Shown here: piece after piece, positions 35,415 to 43,905 of the stretch
Position numbering within the stretch: position 1 is the first letter of the stretch
How the letters are laid out: each line of letters starts with the position of its first letter
From: Thermococcus celer Vu 13 = JCM 8558
GTDB lineage: Archaea; Methanobacteriota_B; Thermococci; Thermococcales; Thermococcaceae
DNA length: 64,000 bases
Direction: 5' to 3'
Assembly: GCF_002214365.1 (NCBI RefSeq)
Contig: NZ_CP014854.1
Coordinates: 248,001 to 312,000, forward strand
Program-made: the position numbers and the translations under genes
Notes under the pieces: model-generated
The model's database searches: none
Told to the model about the DNA's origin: nothing
Seen by the model: the letters and a program-made list of their open reading frames with translations, nothing else

Positions 35415-36416
35415 TCAGTGTTTTATGAACCTGCCCCCCGTGCCCGATGCGTGCGGGTCAACGTCGTCGCGCATTATGAGAACCACCCTGCTGGGCTCGT
35501 ACTCGTCCTCGATGTGGTAGCCCGGAAGGTGCTTCACCAGCTCCTCCGCGAAGGCCTTTATCTCCCCGTGCTTCGGCATGTTGTCTATGGTCAGCCGGTT
35601 CCTCGAGAAGCCGACGAACATGTACGCTTTGGCCTCGACGAACATGGGCCTGGCCTTCATTATGAGCCTCGCGTAGCCCTCGGGGTTGTGCATGTTCTCG
35701 CCCCTGACGAGCGTCATCCTTACCACGGTCCTCGTCGGCAGGTCTTTCATGAGCTCGAGTGTCCTGAGGATCCTGTCCCAGCCGTCGGGGATCATGGGAA
35801 CGTTGACGCGGTTGTAGGTCTCCAGGTCCGGGGCGGTCAGCGAGAGGTAGAGCTGGGTCGGGAGCTTGTCCTCCCTCAGCATCTCCTCGATCCTCTCGGG
35901 AACCGTGCCGTTCGTGACTATGAAGGTCGTGAAGCCCCTCCTATGAAACTCCTCAACGAGGTCGCCCATGTAGGGGTAGAGCATCGGCTCGCCGGAGAGG
36001 CTTATGGCGGCGTGCTTCGGGTTCCACGCCTCCTCGAACTTCTTCATGTTTATGCCCGGCATGCCCTTGTAACCGACGAGGAGCCTCCTCTGGGCCTTTA
36101 TGCTCTCCTCGACTATGAAGGCCGGGTCGTCCCAGGGCTGGGGCAACTCCGTCCCGAGGAAACCCTCCATCGGGCGCCAGCAGAATATGCAGTTGTGGGT
36201 GCACCACGCGGTGACGGGCGTCATCTGCAAACAGCGGTGCGAGTGGATACCGTAGAACTTCTGCTTGTAGCAGAAGCGGTCGTGCTTCAGGCTCTCCTTC
36301 AGCCAGTGGCAGAGCTTGACCGAGCTGTGATGGCCCACGAGGGCGTAATGCTGCCTCTGGAACAGTCTCGCAATCTCCTCCGGCATGTTCGGATTGGACT
36401 GGAACGTTATCGCCAT
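35415..36416 (-). CDS. taw1: 4-demethylwyosine synthase (TYW1/Taw1), radical SAM
   Basis: Taw1 condenses pyruvate carbons with N1-methylguanosine-37 of tRNA-Phe, forming the tricyclic base of wyosine. The protein (about 333 residues) has the radical SAM motif C-x3-C-x2-C in CTHNCIFC and three further N-terminal cysteines (LCHWLK, RFCYK, HRCLQ) that hold the second iron-sulfur cluster. It is complete. The ATG at 36416 is preferred to GTG 36425, as GGTGAG overlaps the latter. A TATA-like ctttttaaaagg lies at about 36457-36468. It diverges from a small gene at 36560. Confidence 0.95.
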   Translation of the reverse strand: MAITFQSNPNMPEEIARLFQRQHYALVGHHSSVKLCHWLKESLKHDRFCYKQKFYGIHSHRCLQMTPVTAWCTHNCIFCWRPMEGFLGTELPQPWDDPAFIVEESIKAQRRLLVGYKGMPGINMKKFEEAWNPKHAAISLSGEPMLYPYMGDLVEEFHRRGFTTFIVTNGTVPERIEEMLREDKLPTQLYLSLTAPDLETYNRVNVPMIPDGWDRILRTLELMKDLPTRTVVRMTLVRGENMHNPEGYARLIMKARPMFVEAKAYMFVGFSRNRLTIDNMPKHGEIKAFAEELVKHLPGYHIEDEYEPSRVVLIMRDDVDPHASGTGGRFIKH

Positions 36417-36559
36417 TAGCCTCACCTACGTCTCTCTGTGGTTGGGTTCGGGGAGCCTTTTAAAAAGGTGATGGGAACAGAACTGGCCAATATTTTATCG
36501 TCGAAAAATACTTCGGCAATCTGCGAAAGGTTTAAAAGTGGGGTATCGATGTACCTTCC

Positions 36560-36697
36560 ATGTTCGAGACGATGAAACCTGAACCGTCCTTCAATCCAAG
36601 GGAGATTAGAATCGAGTTCCTCGAGGACGACCCCGAGCCCGTGGAGAGGCCAAAGGTTAAGTTCCTCTTCGAGGTCAGGAGGAATCACCTGGCGTAG
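36560..36697 (+). CDS. Small hypothetical protein, 45 residues
   Basis: The frame MFETMKPEPSFNPREIRIEF and onwards to VRRNHLA uses codons like its neighbours. A strong promoter, cgaaaggtttaaaag, has its TATA centre about 25 nt before the ATG, so the mRNA would be leaderless. The product is charged, with a Pro-Glu rich centre, and has no recognised motif. Its 3' end overlaps the convergent methyltransferase by 13 nt. A larger minus-strand frame across the same bases has no promoter or ribosome-binding site. Confidence 0.5.
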   Translation: MFETMKPEPSFNPREIRIEFLEDDPEPVERPKVKFLFEVRRNHLA

Positions 36698-37263
36698 CCG
36701 TTTATCAGGACTATGTCCTCGAAGAAGAAGTGCCTCGTGGCGATTACCCTCCCGTTAAACCCGGCCTCTTCCAGCAGTCTCAGGGTCTCCTCCACCCCGG
36801 TTATCGAGCTCTGGACTATCTGGACGACTCCGCCCGGTTTGATGTACGCGGGAACCTCCCGGATGAACCTGTCGAGGACTTCCCTCCCGTTTTTGCCTCC
36901 GACCAGCGCGAGGTCTATGGGTTCCTCGGGTTCGCCGGGCAGGTAGGGGGCGTTGAAGGTCACCACGTCGAACTTTCCGGAGACGTTCTCGAAGAGGTCA
37001 CTCACCCTGAACTCGACGTTTTCAAGGCCGTTTATCCGGGCGTTCTCCTTCGCCAGTTCAACGGCCATGGGGTTTACATCGACCCCCAGGACAAAGCGGG
37101 CCTTCCTCGCCATCAGAAGGGCTATTACGCCAGTCCCCGTGCCCACGTCGAGGGCGACGTCTCCCGCCTTAACGGCAAGGTTCTCGGCCAGTAGAAAGGT
37201 GTCCTCGGCCGGTTCGTAGACCTGCGGGTGAAGCTTGAGATCGATGCCGTAGTAGGATGGCAT
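36685..37263 (-). CDS. HemK2-type S-adenosylmethionine-dependent methyltransferase
   Basis: A 192-residue Rossmann methyltransferase with SAM motif DVGTGTG (39-45), acidic motif VDVNP, and NAPYLP at 104-109. The last replaces the NPPY motif of HemK/PrmC glutamine methyltransferases with one Pro-to-Ala change. The size without an extra N-terminal domain fits the archaeal/eukaryotic HemK2 (Mtq2) group that methylates aRF1; substrate is not proved. The true start is ATG 37263; a longer open frame upstream runs antisense-like through eS27. Separated from the ribosomal genes by a short gap. Confidence 0.8.
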   Translation of the reverse strand: MPSYYGIDLKLHPQVYEPAEDTFLLAENLAVKAGDVALDVGTGTGVIALLMARKARFVLGVDVNPMAVELAKENARINGLENVEFRVSDLFENVSGKFDVVTFNAPYLPGEPEEPIDLALVGGKNGREVLDRFIREVPAYIKPGGVVQIVQSSITGVEETLRLLEEAGFNGRVIATRHFFFEDIVLINGYAR

Positions 37264-37318
37264 TAAACACCACGCGCCAGTTGATATAGGGGTAAAGGAG
37301 CAGAAAAGCCGAAAGAGG

Positions 37319-37474
37319 TCACTTCCTCTTCCACTCGGTGTAGCCGCACCTTCCGCAGCTCCAGCGGTCCTTGTGCTCGGCCATGAAGACGCCCGGACCG
37401 CAGCGCGGGCAGAACTTGTTCTTCCTCCTGACCTTGCCGCCCTTGACCTCGTAGAGCTTCCACTTCTGGCCCAT
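37319..37474 (-). CDS. rps27ae: 30S ribosomal protein S27ae (eS31)
   Basis: A 51-residue zinc-ribbon protein of the small subunit starting [15 protein letters not shown], with four Cys at 22, 25, 40 and 43 (CPRC...CGRC) holding zinc. It is too short for many gene callers. It starts 1 nt after the eS24 stop, in the usual archaeal order rpo7-spt4-dephospho-CoA kinase-eS24-eS27ae. Confidence 0.95.
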   Translation of the reverse strand: MGQKWKLYEVKGGKVRRKNKFCPRCGPGVFMAEHKDRWSCGRCGYTEWKRK

Positions 37475-37475
37475 C

Positions 37476-37772
37476 TCACTCCTCCTCCTTCTTTATTATC
37501 CCGTCCCTCACGAGGACGTATTCGGGTTCGATGTAGAGCATCCTCTCCTTGCTCTCGTAGGCCTTGGCGTAGCCCCTGCTAACGCGGCTACCGAAGTAGC
37601 TCCTTATGTACTGGATGACCACGGTTTCAGGGTTGAGGTCGAGCATTGCGACGAGCTTGCCCTTGACGTCGGCCCTGCTCGGGGTCGCCTCGCCCTCGTG
37701 GATTACGTCGAAGTATATCTCCTTTCTCCCGAGGAGCCTGTTCTCCTTCATCTCCCTAACCTTAATCTCCAT
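37476..37772 (-). CDS. rps24e: 30S ribosomal protein S24e
   Basis: A 98-residue small-subunit protein with the family's [19 protein letters not shown] opening and a [16 protein letters not shown] basic region. It overlaps the dephospho-CoA kinase gene by 11 nt and precedes eS27ae directly. Confidence 0.96.
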   Translation of the reverse strand: MEIKVREMKENRLLGRKEIYFDVIHEGEATPSRADVKGKLVAMLDLNPETVVIQYIRSYFGSRVSRGYAKAYESKERMLYIEPEYVLVRDGIIKKEEE

Positions 37773-38295
37773 CGCGAACCACCTCCATCTTCGACATGAT
37801 CTTCCCGCATTTGAGCTTGCATTCGGGTGTTACCCTTATAAGCACCACTCCCTCATCGGGCTGGCCGTAGAGCACGATCGAGTCGGGGGGCGCGTAGAGC
37901 ACGGCCGGGATGGCCGCCAGATCCTCCTCACCGTTCACCTTTATGTAGACCCTCCTGCCCCTCTCGGCCAGTCCAAGGCCCTTTCTGACTGCATCTAATA
38001 AAGCTTTCGTTATCGTCCCGGGGGGATTCTGAACCGTTATCACCACGGCGCCGATCTCGATCCGGGGATTGTACTCGTGACGTTTGGTTCTGTGGTCGTA
38101 TATCGCCACGCTCGGCCTTATCCCCAGCTTGAGGACGTTCTCGGTGACGACGTCGCCGACGGTAATCAGGTGGGGGGCCTTTTCAAGCTCTTCCCTAACC
38201 CTGATGTAGGGCTCTGGGATCTCCCCCCGGATGAGCTCGCCGAGGGGGTTCTTCAGCTCCCCCCGGAGTTCTGGAGTTAGTACGAACAGCATCAT
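37762..38295 (-). CDS. GTP-dependent dephospho-CoA kinase (DUF359)
   Basis: Catalyses the last step of coenzyme A synthesis with GTP, replacing the bacterial CoaE. The 177-residue protein matches DUF359, shown to be this kinase in Thermococcus kodakarensis. Conserved parts include [12 protein letters not shown] near residues 43-54 and [10 protein letters not shown] soon after, with [16 protein letters not shown]-type sequence (here [13 protein letters not shown]). It overlaps spt4 by 4 nt and eS24 by 11 nt. Confidence 0.88.
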   Translation of the reverse strand: MMLFVLTPELRGELKNPLGELIRGEIPEPYIRVREELEKAPHLITVGDVVTENVLKLGIRPSVAIYDHRTKRHEYNPRIEIGAVVITVQNPPGTITKALLDAVRKGLGLAERGRRVYIKVNGEEDLAAIPAVLYAPPDSIVLYGQPDEGVVLIRVTPECKLKCGKIMSKMEVVRDGD

Positions 38296-38480
38296 CTGAC
38301 CCTTACTGCGTACTTTCCTGGGGCCTTAACGCCCAGTTTTTGGGCTATCCTCGACTTCTCGGGGTCGGTGATTATGACGAGGTCGAACCACTCGTCGCTC
38401 AGGTCCCTGCTCCCGCAGATCGGGCATCGGTCCTCGGTCGTTATGTAGTGGCAGTGCCTGCAGGCCCTCTCCTTCGTCAT
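38292..38480 (-). CDS. spt4: Transcription elongation factor Spt4 (RpoE'')
   Basis: Forms the Spt4/5 clamp on archaeal RNA polymerase. The 62-residue protein has a zinc site of four Cys (7, 10, 19, 22: CRHC...CPIC) and ends KYAVRVR. It overlaps rpo7 by 4 nt and the kinase gene by 4 nt. Confidence 0.95.
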   Translation of the reverse strand: MTKERACRHCHYITTEDRCPICGSRDLSDEWFDLVIITDPEKSRIAQKLGVKAPGKYAVRVR

Positions 38481-39037
38481 GCCTCGGCCTCCTTGCGCTT
38501 CTCCTTCTCTATCCAGTCCCTCTTTCCGAGACCGGGCTGACGCATCGTGAGGCCTATCTTGTTCTCCCTGATGACGCGGCTCTTACCGCTTACGGTAATG
38601 ATCCTCGCCCTGACCTCATCGCCGAGCTTCAGCGTCCTCTTGGTCTCCTTGCCGAGGAACTGCTTGTTCTTCTCGTCGAAGACGACGTAGTCGTCCATGA
38701 GCTGGCTGATGTGGACGAGACCGTCCATCGGGCCGATCCTGATGAAGGCACCGTACGGGGCCACGTCGATGACCTCGCCCTCAACCACTTCGTGCATCTC
38801 TGGCTTCCAGACGAGGACGTCAAAGACAACCTCGTGGTAGGTCGCTCCGTCTCCCGGCACCACGACCCCCTGGCCTATCTCCTCAACGTCCATGACCGCA
38901 AGGATAACGCCCTCTTCGCGGTCGTAGATTCCCTCGTAGGTCTCGCGGAGCACGAGCTTCGCCGCGTCCTTCGGATCCATCGTGAACATGGTGGGCGGGA
39001 TCCTCACGACGTCCTTAACCTTCAGGAGCTTGTACAT
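38477..39037 (-). CDS. rpo7: DNA-directed RNA polymerase subunit Rpo7 (RpoE')
   Basis: Rpo7, with Rpo4, forms the stalk of archaeal RNA polymerase and binds emerging RNA. The 186-residue protein has the N-terminal RNP-like fold starting MYKLLKVKDVVRIPP and an S1 domain with GAFIRIGPMDGLVHISQL near residues 96-113. First gene of the operon with spt4, 40 bases after the pyrophosphatase. Confidence 0.96.
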   Translation of the reverse strand: MYKLLKVKDVVRIPPTMFTMDPKDAAKLVLRETYEGIYDREEGVILAVMDVEEIGQGVVVPGDGATYHEVVFDVLVWKPEMHEVVEGEVIDVAPYGAFIRIGPMDGLVHISQLMDDYVVFDEKNKQFLGKETKRTLKLGDEVRARIITVSGKSRVIRENKIGLTMRQPGLGKRDWIEKEKRKEAEA

Positions 39038-39076
39038 TCCTTTACCTCCCGCGGGATGGGAATAAAAGAAGGGAAA

Positions 39077-39613
39077 TCACTCCTTCCTGCCGAACTTCTC
39101 CCTGTACATCTCTATGGCCCTGAGTATCTCCCTCTTGGCCTCCTCGGCGTTGCCCCAGCCCTCAACGGTGGTGGTCTTGCCCTGAAGCTCCTTGTAGCGC
39201 TGGAAGAAGTGGGCCACCTCGTCGAGGAAGGCCCTCGGAACGTCGTCGATGTCCTTCCAGTCCTTGAAGTAGGGGTCCTCAACCGGGACGGCCAGAACCT
39301 TCCAGTCCCTGTCCCCGGAGTCGTTCATCTTCATTATGCCTACAGGCCTCGCCTCGATGATGGTGAGCGGATAGACGGGCTCGCGCATGATCACCATGAT
39401 GTCGAAGGGGTCCCCGTCGTCGTACCAGGTCTGGGGGATTATTCCGTAGTCCACCGGGTAGAAGAACGGGCTGTAGAGGACGCGGTCAAGCTTTATTAGT
39501 CCGGTCTTCTTATCGAGCTCGTACTTGTTTCTGCTCCCCTTTGGTATCTCTATGAGGGCGTAAACGACCTCTGGAACCTCCGGGCCGGGTTCAAGCTCGT
39601 GGAACGGGTTCAT
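39077..39613 (-). CDS. ppa: Inorganic pyrophosphatase
   Basis: Hydrolyses pyrophosphate and pulls biosynthetic reactions forward. A 178-residue family I enzyme with [19 protein letters not shown] (the DxDPxD-like metal site) and a DSGDRDWK motif. The ATG follows GAGGTGG, with a TATA-like cttttaaag at about 39668-39676 on the opposite-facing intergenic side. Confidence 0.95.
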   Translation of the reverse strand: MNPFHELEPGPEVPEVVYALIEIPKGSRNKYELDKKTGLIKLDRVLYSPFFYPVDYGIIPQTWYDDGDPFDIMVIMREPVYPLTIIEARPVGIMKMNDSGDRDWKVLAVPVEDPYFKDWKDIDDVPRAFLDEVAHFFQRYKELQGKTTTVEGWGNAEEAKREILRAIEMYREKFGRKE

Positions 39614-39714
39614 CTCTAACCACCTCTTACCTCTTGTAGAACTTCTACTTAGCCTTTCGGATAGGTCTTTTAAAGTTGTTGGTTACGAAAATTAGAAACG
39701 CAAAGGAGAGAGCC

Positions 39715-40737
39715 TCAGTTGGGCTCGTTCCTCTTCCCGGGCAGGGGTTTCCTGTACTCGTACGATACCCCCTCGTCGATTATGGCGAAGACCTCTTCAT
39801 TATCGTCCACGTAGTGGAGCACCGGCCTGTCCAGGAGCTCGAAGGCCGTCTCCAGGTCCTTCGGGGTCTTCAGAACGACCCGTTTCTGGACCTGCCCCGG
39901 TACGCCGTTGACCATGTACCGCTTTATCCTCGCCATCTCGTCCTTTGGCGGTCTCGAGGTGTAGGCGTAGCCCACCACGGGTATCAGCATCAGGAGCGCC
40001 ATCAGTGTGGTCACTACCTTCGCCGTATTGAGGTCGCCCGTTACCCCCAGAACGCTTGCGCTGACCTCTTCCCTGCTGGTCGCCGTCAGCGGCTTCCTGG
40101 TGGTCTTCTCCGTGTTCGTGAAGTAGTAGAGCCCGGCCCCGCCGTCTCTGACGAGCTCAACCTCATGGTCGAACTTCTCGTTTACGGCCTTCCCGCCGAC
40201 CTCGCCGGTCCCGGAGGCCTTCACCGTCACGGTTATCCGCCGCTTCAACCGCGTCATCCCGAGCTCTCTGGACACGTTACCGCTCATCTCCTCGATCTTC
40301 CCCATGTCCAGCTTTCTCTCCACCGTGAACCCACCGTTCTGGAGCTTCCCCCTCTCGTCGAAGAGCGTTTCCTCCCACAGGGTAACGTCTTTGCTCCCCC
40401 TGGTGACGTAGTAGGTGACCTTCCCCGTGACTTCGTACGTACCCGTGCTAAGCGGGGGGTTGGAGCGGTACGTGTAGTTAAGCAGGAACCGGTCAACGAG
40501 CGATATTGGGTATTCATCCCTGGAGATCAAATACCCGTAGATTTCGTTGGGCTTGAGGTACGCGGAGTGCCTCAGCTCCCCCATATCACTGAACGTCCCG
40601 AGTTTCTGGGTCTTCACCACGTACGGGCTCGCGCTCATGAACTTCACCGAATAAAAGGCGAAGAGCAGGAAGAGTATCAGGAACGCCCCCAGGACTTCCT
40701 TCCGTCCAATAAACCAGATCAGCTTTTTCTCCTTCAT
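39715..40737 (-). CDS. DUF5305 membrane protein
   Basis: A 340-residue protein with an N-terminal membrane anchor (VLGAFLILFLLFAFYSVKF), an outward-facing beta-rich domain of about 200 residues and a second membrane segment near 240-258 (LMALLMLIPVVGYAYTS), then an inside tail. This is the DUF5305 layout. It is the last gene of the DUF1102/signal peptidase cluster and overlaps the previous gene by 4 nt. DUF5305 genes commonly accompany archaeal SipW-type clusters; the function is unknown. Confidence 0.72.
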   Translation of the reverse strand: MKEKKLIWFIGRKEVLGAFLILFLLFAFYSVKFMSASPYVVKTQKLGTFSDMGELRHSAYLKPNEIYGYLISRDEYPISLVDRFLLNYTYRSNPPLSTGTYEVTGKVTYYVTRGSKDVTLWEETLFDERGKLQNGGFTVERKLDMGKIEEMSGNVSRELGMTRLKRRITVTVKASGTGEVGGKAVNEKFDHEVELVRDGGAGLYYFTNTEKTTRKPLTATSREEVSASVLGVTGDLNTAKVVTTLMALLMLIPVVGYAYTSRPPKDEMARIKRYMVNGVPGQVQKRVVLKTPKDLETAFELLDRPVLHYVDDNEEVFAIIDEGVSYEYRKPLPGKRNEPN

Positions 40738-41732
40738 CCTTCACATTCTCCCATGTCGTTTTCATGATTGTAACCCTGGTCGTGATTGCACCAGCAGTTG
40801 TTATGACAGCACCAGCCGTCCACGCTTACGGTGAGGGCGTTGCTCGTTATGCCGTAGTGCAGTATGGTCGCCCCGTCGTTCAGGTTGTAGTCGCCGCATG
40901 AGGTGAACTCCTGTTTTCCTCCATTGTTCACCCTGGTGAATATCGTCACGTTCATGCGGGCGCTTCCTCCCGCTGGGATCGTGACGTTCCACTCCATCTT
41001 GGTGGCGGAATGGGAGTGACCGTTGTTGGCCGCCGCCCAGAACCTGTAAGTGCCGGCGCTTGCACTGGTTCTCCCCGGACTCACGTTGAACTCTGCGGGC
41101 ACGGTGTCGGTGATGGTCAGGGAAAGGTCGTCCGCCGTTGGGTTCGTCACCAGTATCTGGAAGGTCCATTCCTGGTACGTGAACATGGGTATCCCGCTGG
41201 TGTTGCCGTAGAGGAGTACCTTCTCCACCGTCGGGTCCGCGGGTGGATCACCGACGATGAGCTTTATCGGGCAGGTTTCTATAACGGCATCTCCACCGTC
41301 CCAGCGGGCGCGCATCGTGACCGGAATAACGTACTCCCCCGGGGCCGTGTTGCTTGCGTTAACGTGCCCGGTGAACGTGTATTCAGCACCGGAGGCTATC
41401 ATCCGCTCGGCGCCGTCCTCGGTTTCTATGAACGTGTCCGCGTTGCCCTGAATGCCCGAGTAGTCCGGGTCGAGCGATATCCATACGTCCTTTCCCCCGT
41501 TCAGGTAGTTCCTCACGGTCAGCGCGTCGAAGTCAGTCCCGTTGTTGGGGTTAACCTCCACGACCGCGGCGTAGCCGTCTTCACAGTCAAAGCCGAGGTA
41601 CTCGTTATCGTGGGGGACGACGGCAACTTTGACGTCCCTTGATGCGTTAAGACCCACGAACGTCCCGCTGGAGCCCATGAGAACCAACGCTGCCAGTGTG
41701 AACGTTACGATAATTGAGAACAGAGCTTTCAT
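40734..41732 (-). CDS. Secreted SipW-type protein with Cys/His-rich tail
   Basis: A 332-residue exported protein. Its N-terminus ends GSSGTFVGLNASRDVKVAVVPHD, matching the DUF1102 group's SATFRDYRAQRSTHIAVVPDD, so it shares their processing signal. Two beta-rich parts follow. The last 25 residues carry CCHNNCWCNHDQGYNHE, five Cys and several His, a possible metal site. It lies between the signal peptidase and DUF5305 and overlaps both by 4 nt. Confidence 0.72.
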   Translation of the reverse strand: MKALFSIIVTFTLAALVLMGSSGTFVGLNASRDVKVAVVPHDNEYLGFDCEDGYAAVVEVNPNNGTDFDALTVRNYLNGGKDVWISLDPDYSGIQGNADTFIETEDGAERMIASGAEYTFTGHVNASNTAPGEYVIPVTMRARWDGGDAVIETCPIKLIVGDPPADPTVEKVLLYGNTSGIPMFTYQEWTFQILVTNPTADDLSLTITDTVPAEFNVSPGRTSASAGTYRFWAAANNGHSHSATKMEWNVTIPAGGSARMNVTIFTRVNNGGKQEFTSCGDYNLNDGATILHYGITSNALTVSVDGWCCHNNCWCNHDQGYNHENDMGECEG

Positions 41733-42796
41733 ATCCTGAACACCTCCGATATTCCACTAAGAAAGGAACCCCTTCTCCTCCTGATTCTGATGACCTCCTC
41801 GTTCCCGACGCCCGAGATGACGTACAGTGCCCCCAGGAGCACGGATATCTCGGCTAAAATTGCCATCAGCGGCACCATTGGGTGGATTTCGTACAGGTAA
41901 ACGAGTATAGGGGCCGGGAGGAGCGGTGGGTACGCGTTAACCTGCAGTTTTGGCGAGTACAGGCCCGTTGCATTCGGGGCCCTGATGGTCAACACGAGGT
42001 CTTTCTCCTCCCCACCGCCCAGTTTGAATCCCCCGCTCGATACGTCCGTTATCGTGGGTCCGGCCGAGGTGCGGTACATCATGGGGTAACGGTTGTCGTT
42101 CCTCACCGTGACGTTCTGCCGGAACTCCTCTCCCGGGAGGTACCAGCCCTCCCTCAGTCCCCCCGCGGAGGTGGAGGAGTAAGTCACCGGAAGGGCCTCC
42201 CACGAGACGAAGGTCGAAACGGCCACCATGATGAGTAGGAGAATGGAGGCAAGGAGGTAAAGGGTCTTGAACCTGAGAACGGTCTCCCTCTTCCTCTTCT
42301 TGTGGCCCTTCGAACCCCCGTCCCCCGCGAAGGAGAGGATGCCGAGAACTATCAGCCCCCCAGCGAGGAGCACCCTCGTCCTGCCGGAGAGGCCGCCTTC
42401 GAGGTAGTTCCCGATCTTGGGTACCTTTATCGGTTTTCCGTTTACCGTTATCACGGTTCCCGCCACCTTATCCTTCGGGATGGGCGGGATCTTGTGGCTC
42501 TGCTGGTCCGTCGCCACGTTGTTGTCGCCCTTCGTGACGTATCCGTCTTCGGTAACGGCGTAGACCCTGTGAACGGTCCACACGCTCCCCGTTCGGAAGA
42601 CCATTATCTCACCGACCCCGGGGCTCCTCGCCAGGGGGTTGATGAAGAAGACGTCCCCCTTGCCTATCGTCGGGGCCATGCTCCCGGAGTAAGCGTAGGA
42701 GACGAACACGGGCCTGTCGAGGAGCACACCCACGAGGGAAGCCACCGCGAGAACGCCGACGATGAGCAGGGCCGCGTACTCGAGTAGGGTCTTCAT
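41729..42796 (-). CDS. Signal peptidase I, archaeal/ER (SipW-Sec11) type
   Basis: A 355-residue membrane protease with the catalytic Ser in SGSMAPT (about residue 40), His in WTVHRVY (about 78) and Asp in TKGDNN (about 91). It is thus the ER/SipW type with Ser-His-Asp in place of the bacterial Lys. A C-terminal extension of about 200 residues with extra membrane segments sets it apart from the general enzyme. ATG 42796 overlaps the previous stop. Its location among DUF1102 genes argues for a dedicated processing peptidase. Confidence 0.85.
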   Translation of the reverse strand: MKTLLEYAALLIVGVLAVASLVGVLLDRPVFVSYAYSGSMAPTIGKGDVFFINPLARSPGVGEIMVFRTGSVWTVHRVYAVTEDGYVTKGDNNVATDQQSHKIPPIPKDKVAGTVITVNGKPIKVPKIGNYLEGGLSGRTRVLLAGGLIVLGILSFAGDGGSKGHKKRKRETVLRFKTLYLLASILLLIMVAVSTFVSWEALPVTYSSTSAGGLREGWYLPGEEFRQNVTVRNDNRYPMMYRTSAGPTITDVSSGGFKLGGGEEKDLVLTIRAPNATGLYSPKLQVNAYPPLLPAPILVYLYEIHPMVPLMAILAEISVLLGALYVISGVGNEEVIRIRRRRGSFLSGISEVFRI

Positions 42797-43296
42797 CCGC
42801 AACTTCTCCCCCAGGCCTCTATGGTTATTTCATCGCTGTAGTCTCCAAGCGTCAGGTTGTGGGTGTCGATCCTGACCCCAACGCTCGTGCTCTCGTTCGC
42901 CGCGAGGGTTACCTCCACCGCGTCGCTCCAGTTTCCCCCGAAGCCCCCGGTGAAGAGGCCCACGTTCGGGGCGTTTGAGGTGACCCTCACGCATATCTCG
43001 TCGTATCCGGTCTGGCTCCGATTGTTCTCGATGGTGAACACGTGGTCAAAAACGAAGGTGCCGTTCACGCCCAACCCATCGCCGTAACCCGGATAGAAAG
43101 GGTTTTCGGGCGAGACGTCAACGAACAGAACCCCGCCTTTGGAGTAAGCGTAAGGAGGAACGGGGTTAATGGAAGGGTTTACGCCCTCGGAGGTTGCGTA
43201 AACCACGGTTAAAGGATTGGAGGGGTAAAGTCCTCCGATCCCCATGAGCAGGATAATAACTCCAAAACCAATGACGGCTGTTATATTTTTTCTCAT
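42793..43296 (-). CDS. DUF1102 surface protein, third copy
   Basis: A 167-residue secreted protein with one signal helix (ITAVIGFGVIILLMGIGG) and a beta-rich body matching the two downstream DUF1102 copies in the blocks PPYAYSKGGVLFVDVSPENP and VFDHVFTIENN. It lacks the N-terminal VVPDD segment. ATG 43296 is preferred to GTG 43317. It is 61 bases from the next copy and overlaps the signal peptidase gene. Confidence 0.75.
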   Translation of the reverse strand: MRKNITAVIGFGVIILLMGIGGLYPSNPLTVVYATSEGVNPSINPVPPYAYSKGGVLFVDVSPENPFYPGYGDGLGVNGTFVFDHVFTIENNRSQTGYDEICVRVTSNAPNVGLFTGGFGGNWSDAVEVTLAANESTSVGVRIDTHNLTLGDYSDEITIEAWGRSCG

Positions 43297-43357
43297 CTTC
43301 TTCCCTTCCTTCCGCAAACAACGGTAAGGGGAGCAAAGGCTCCCGAACTAAAGTTCA

Positions 43358-43903
43358 TCACGGTGAGGTCTCGCAGGGCCCCGGAACCGCGTAGAGCTGT
43401 ACCTGGCCGTTTATGCTGTCTCCGGCCTCAAGGTCGGTGCTGTTCAGGATCATGCCGATGGGGACAACGTCTCCAGGCATAACGGTTACGTCGAGGCTCG
43501 TCTCGCCCGGCTGGCCGGTGTAGTTCCCAACGAAGAGACCTACCTCGTCGCCGTAGGCGCTACCGCTGTAGGTCAGGTGCATGCAGATGGGGGTTCCCTC
43601 CCAGAGGTCGTTGCTGATACCGAAGACTTCCTCGAACACGTAGGTGCTGTTCGGGCTGACGCCCTCACCGAAGCCTTCCTGGTAGTTCAGGTTGTTGTGG
43701 CTGAAATCAACGAGCAGCATTCCGTTGTCGTTGATGTACGCGTAGGGTTGCATAGGTCTTAGATCTATGAGCTCGTTGTCATCCGGAACAACCTGGATGT
43801 GAACTCCCCTGTCCGCCTGGAAATAAGCGAAGTGGGCACTGCTTGCCGCGACCGCAACTAAAAGACCCATCATCAGTGCGAATAGTCCCATGAGTTTTCG
43901 CAT
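43358..43903 (-). CDS. DUF1102 surface protein, second copy
   Basis: A 181-residue secreted protein with a signal helix (LMGLFALMMGLLVAVAASSA), the processing-site block HFAYFQADRGVHIQVVPDDNELIDL, and the DUF1102 body with PYAYINDNGMLLVDFSHNN and VFEEVFGISNDLW. Only 2 nt separate it from the first copy. Together with its neighbours it looks like a subunit of an extracellular assembly. Confidence 0.8.
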   Translation of the reverse strand: MRKLMGLFALMMGLLVAVAASSAHFAYFQADRGVHIQVVPDDNELIDLRPMQPYAYINDNGMLLVDFSHNNLNYQEGFGEGVSPNSTYVFEEVFGISNDLWEGTPICMHLTYSGSAYGDEVGLFVGNYTGQPGETSLDVTVMPGDVVPIGMILNSTDLEAGDSINGQVQLYAVPGPCETSP

Positions 43904-43905
43904 TT

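Noticed and set aside
35418-36419. A 333-codon plus-strand open frame opposite taw1
   Set aside because: It is the antisense shadow of a well-supported radical SAM gene; composition (His, Val, Arg-rich) is that of a GC-driven shadow, with no ribosome-binding site or motif.
37263-37479. N-terminal extension of the HemK-like methyltransferase to 37479
   Set aside because: The added 72 residues are Arg/Ser/Gly-rich and overlap eS27ae in another frame; the family starts at the Met encoded at 37261-37263.
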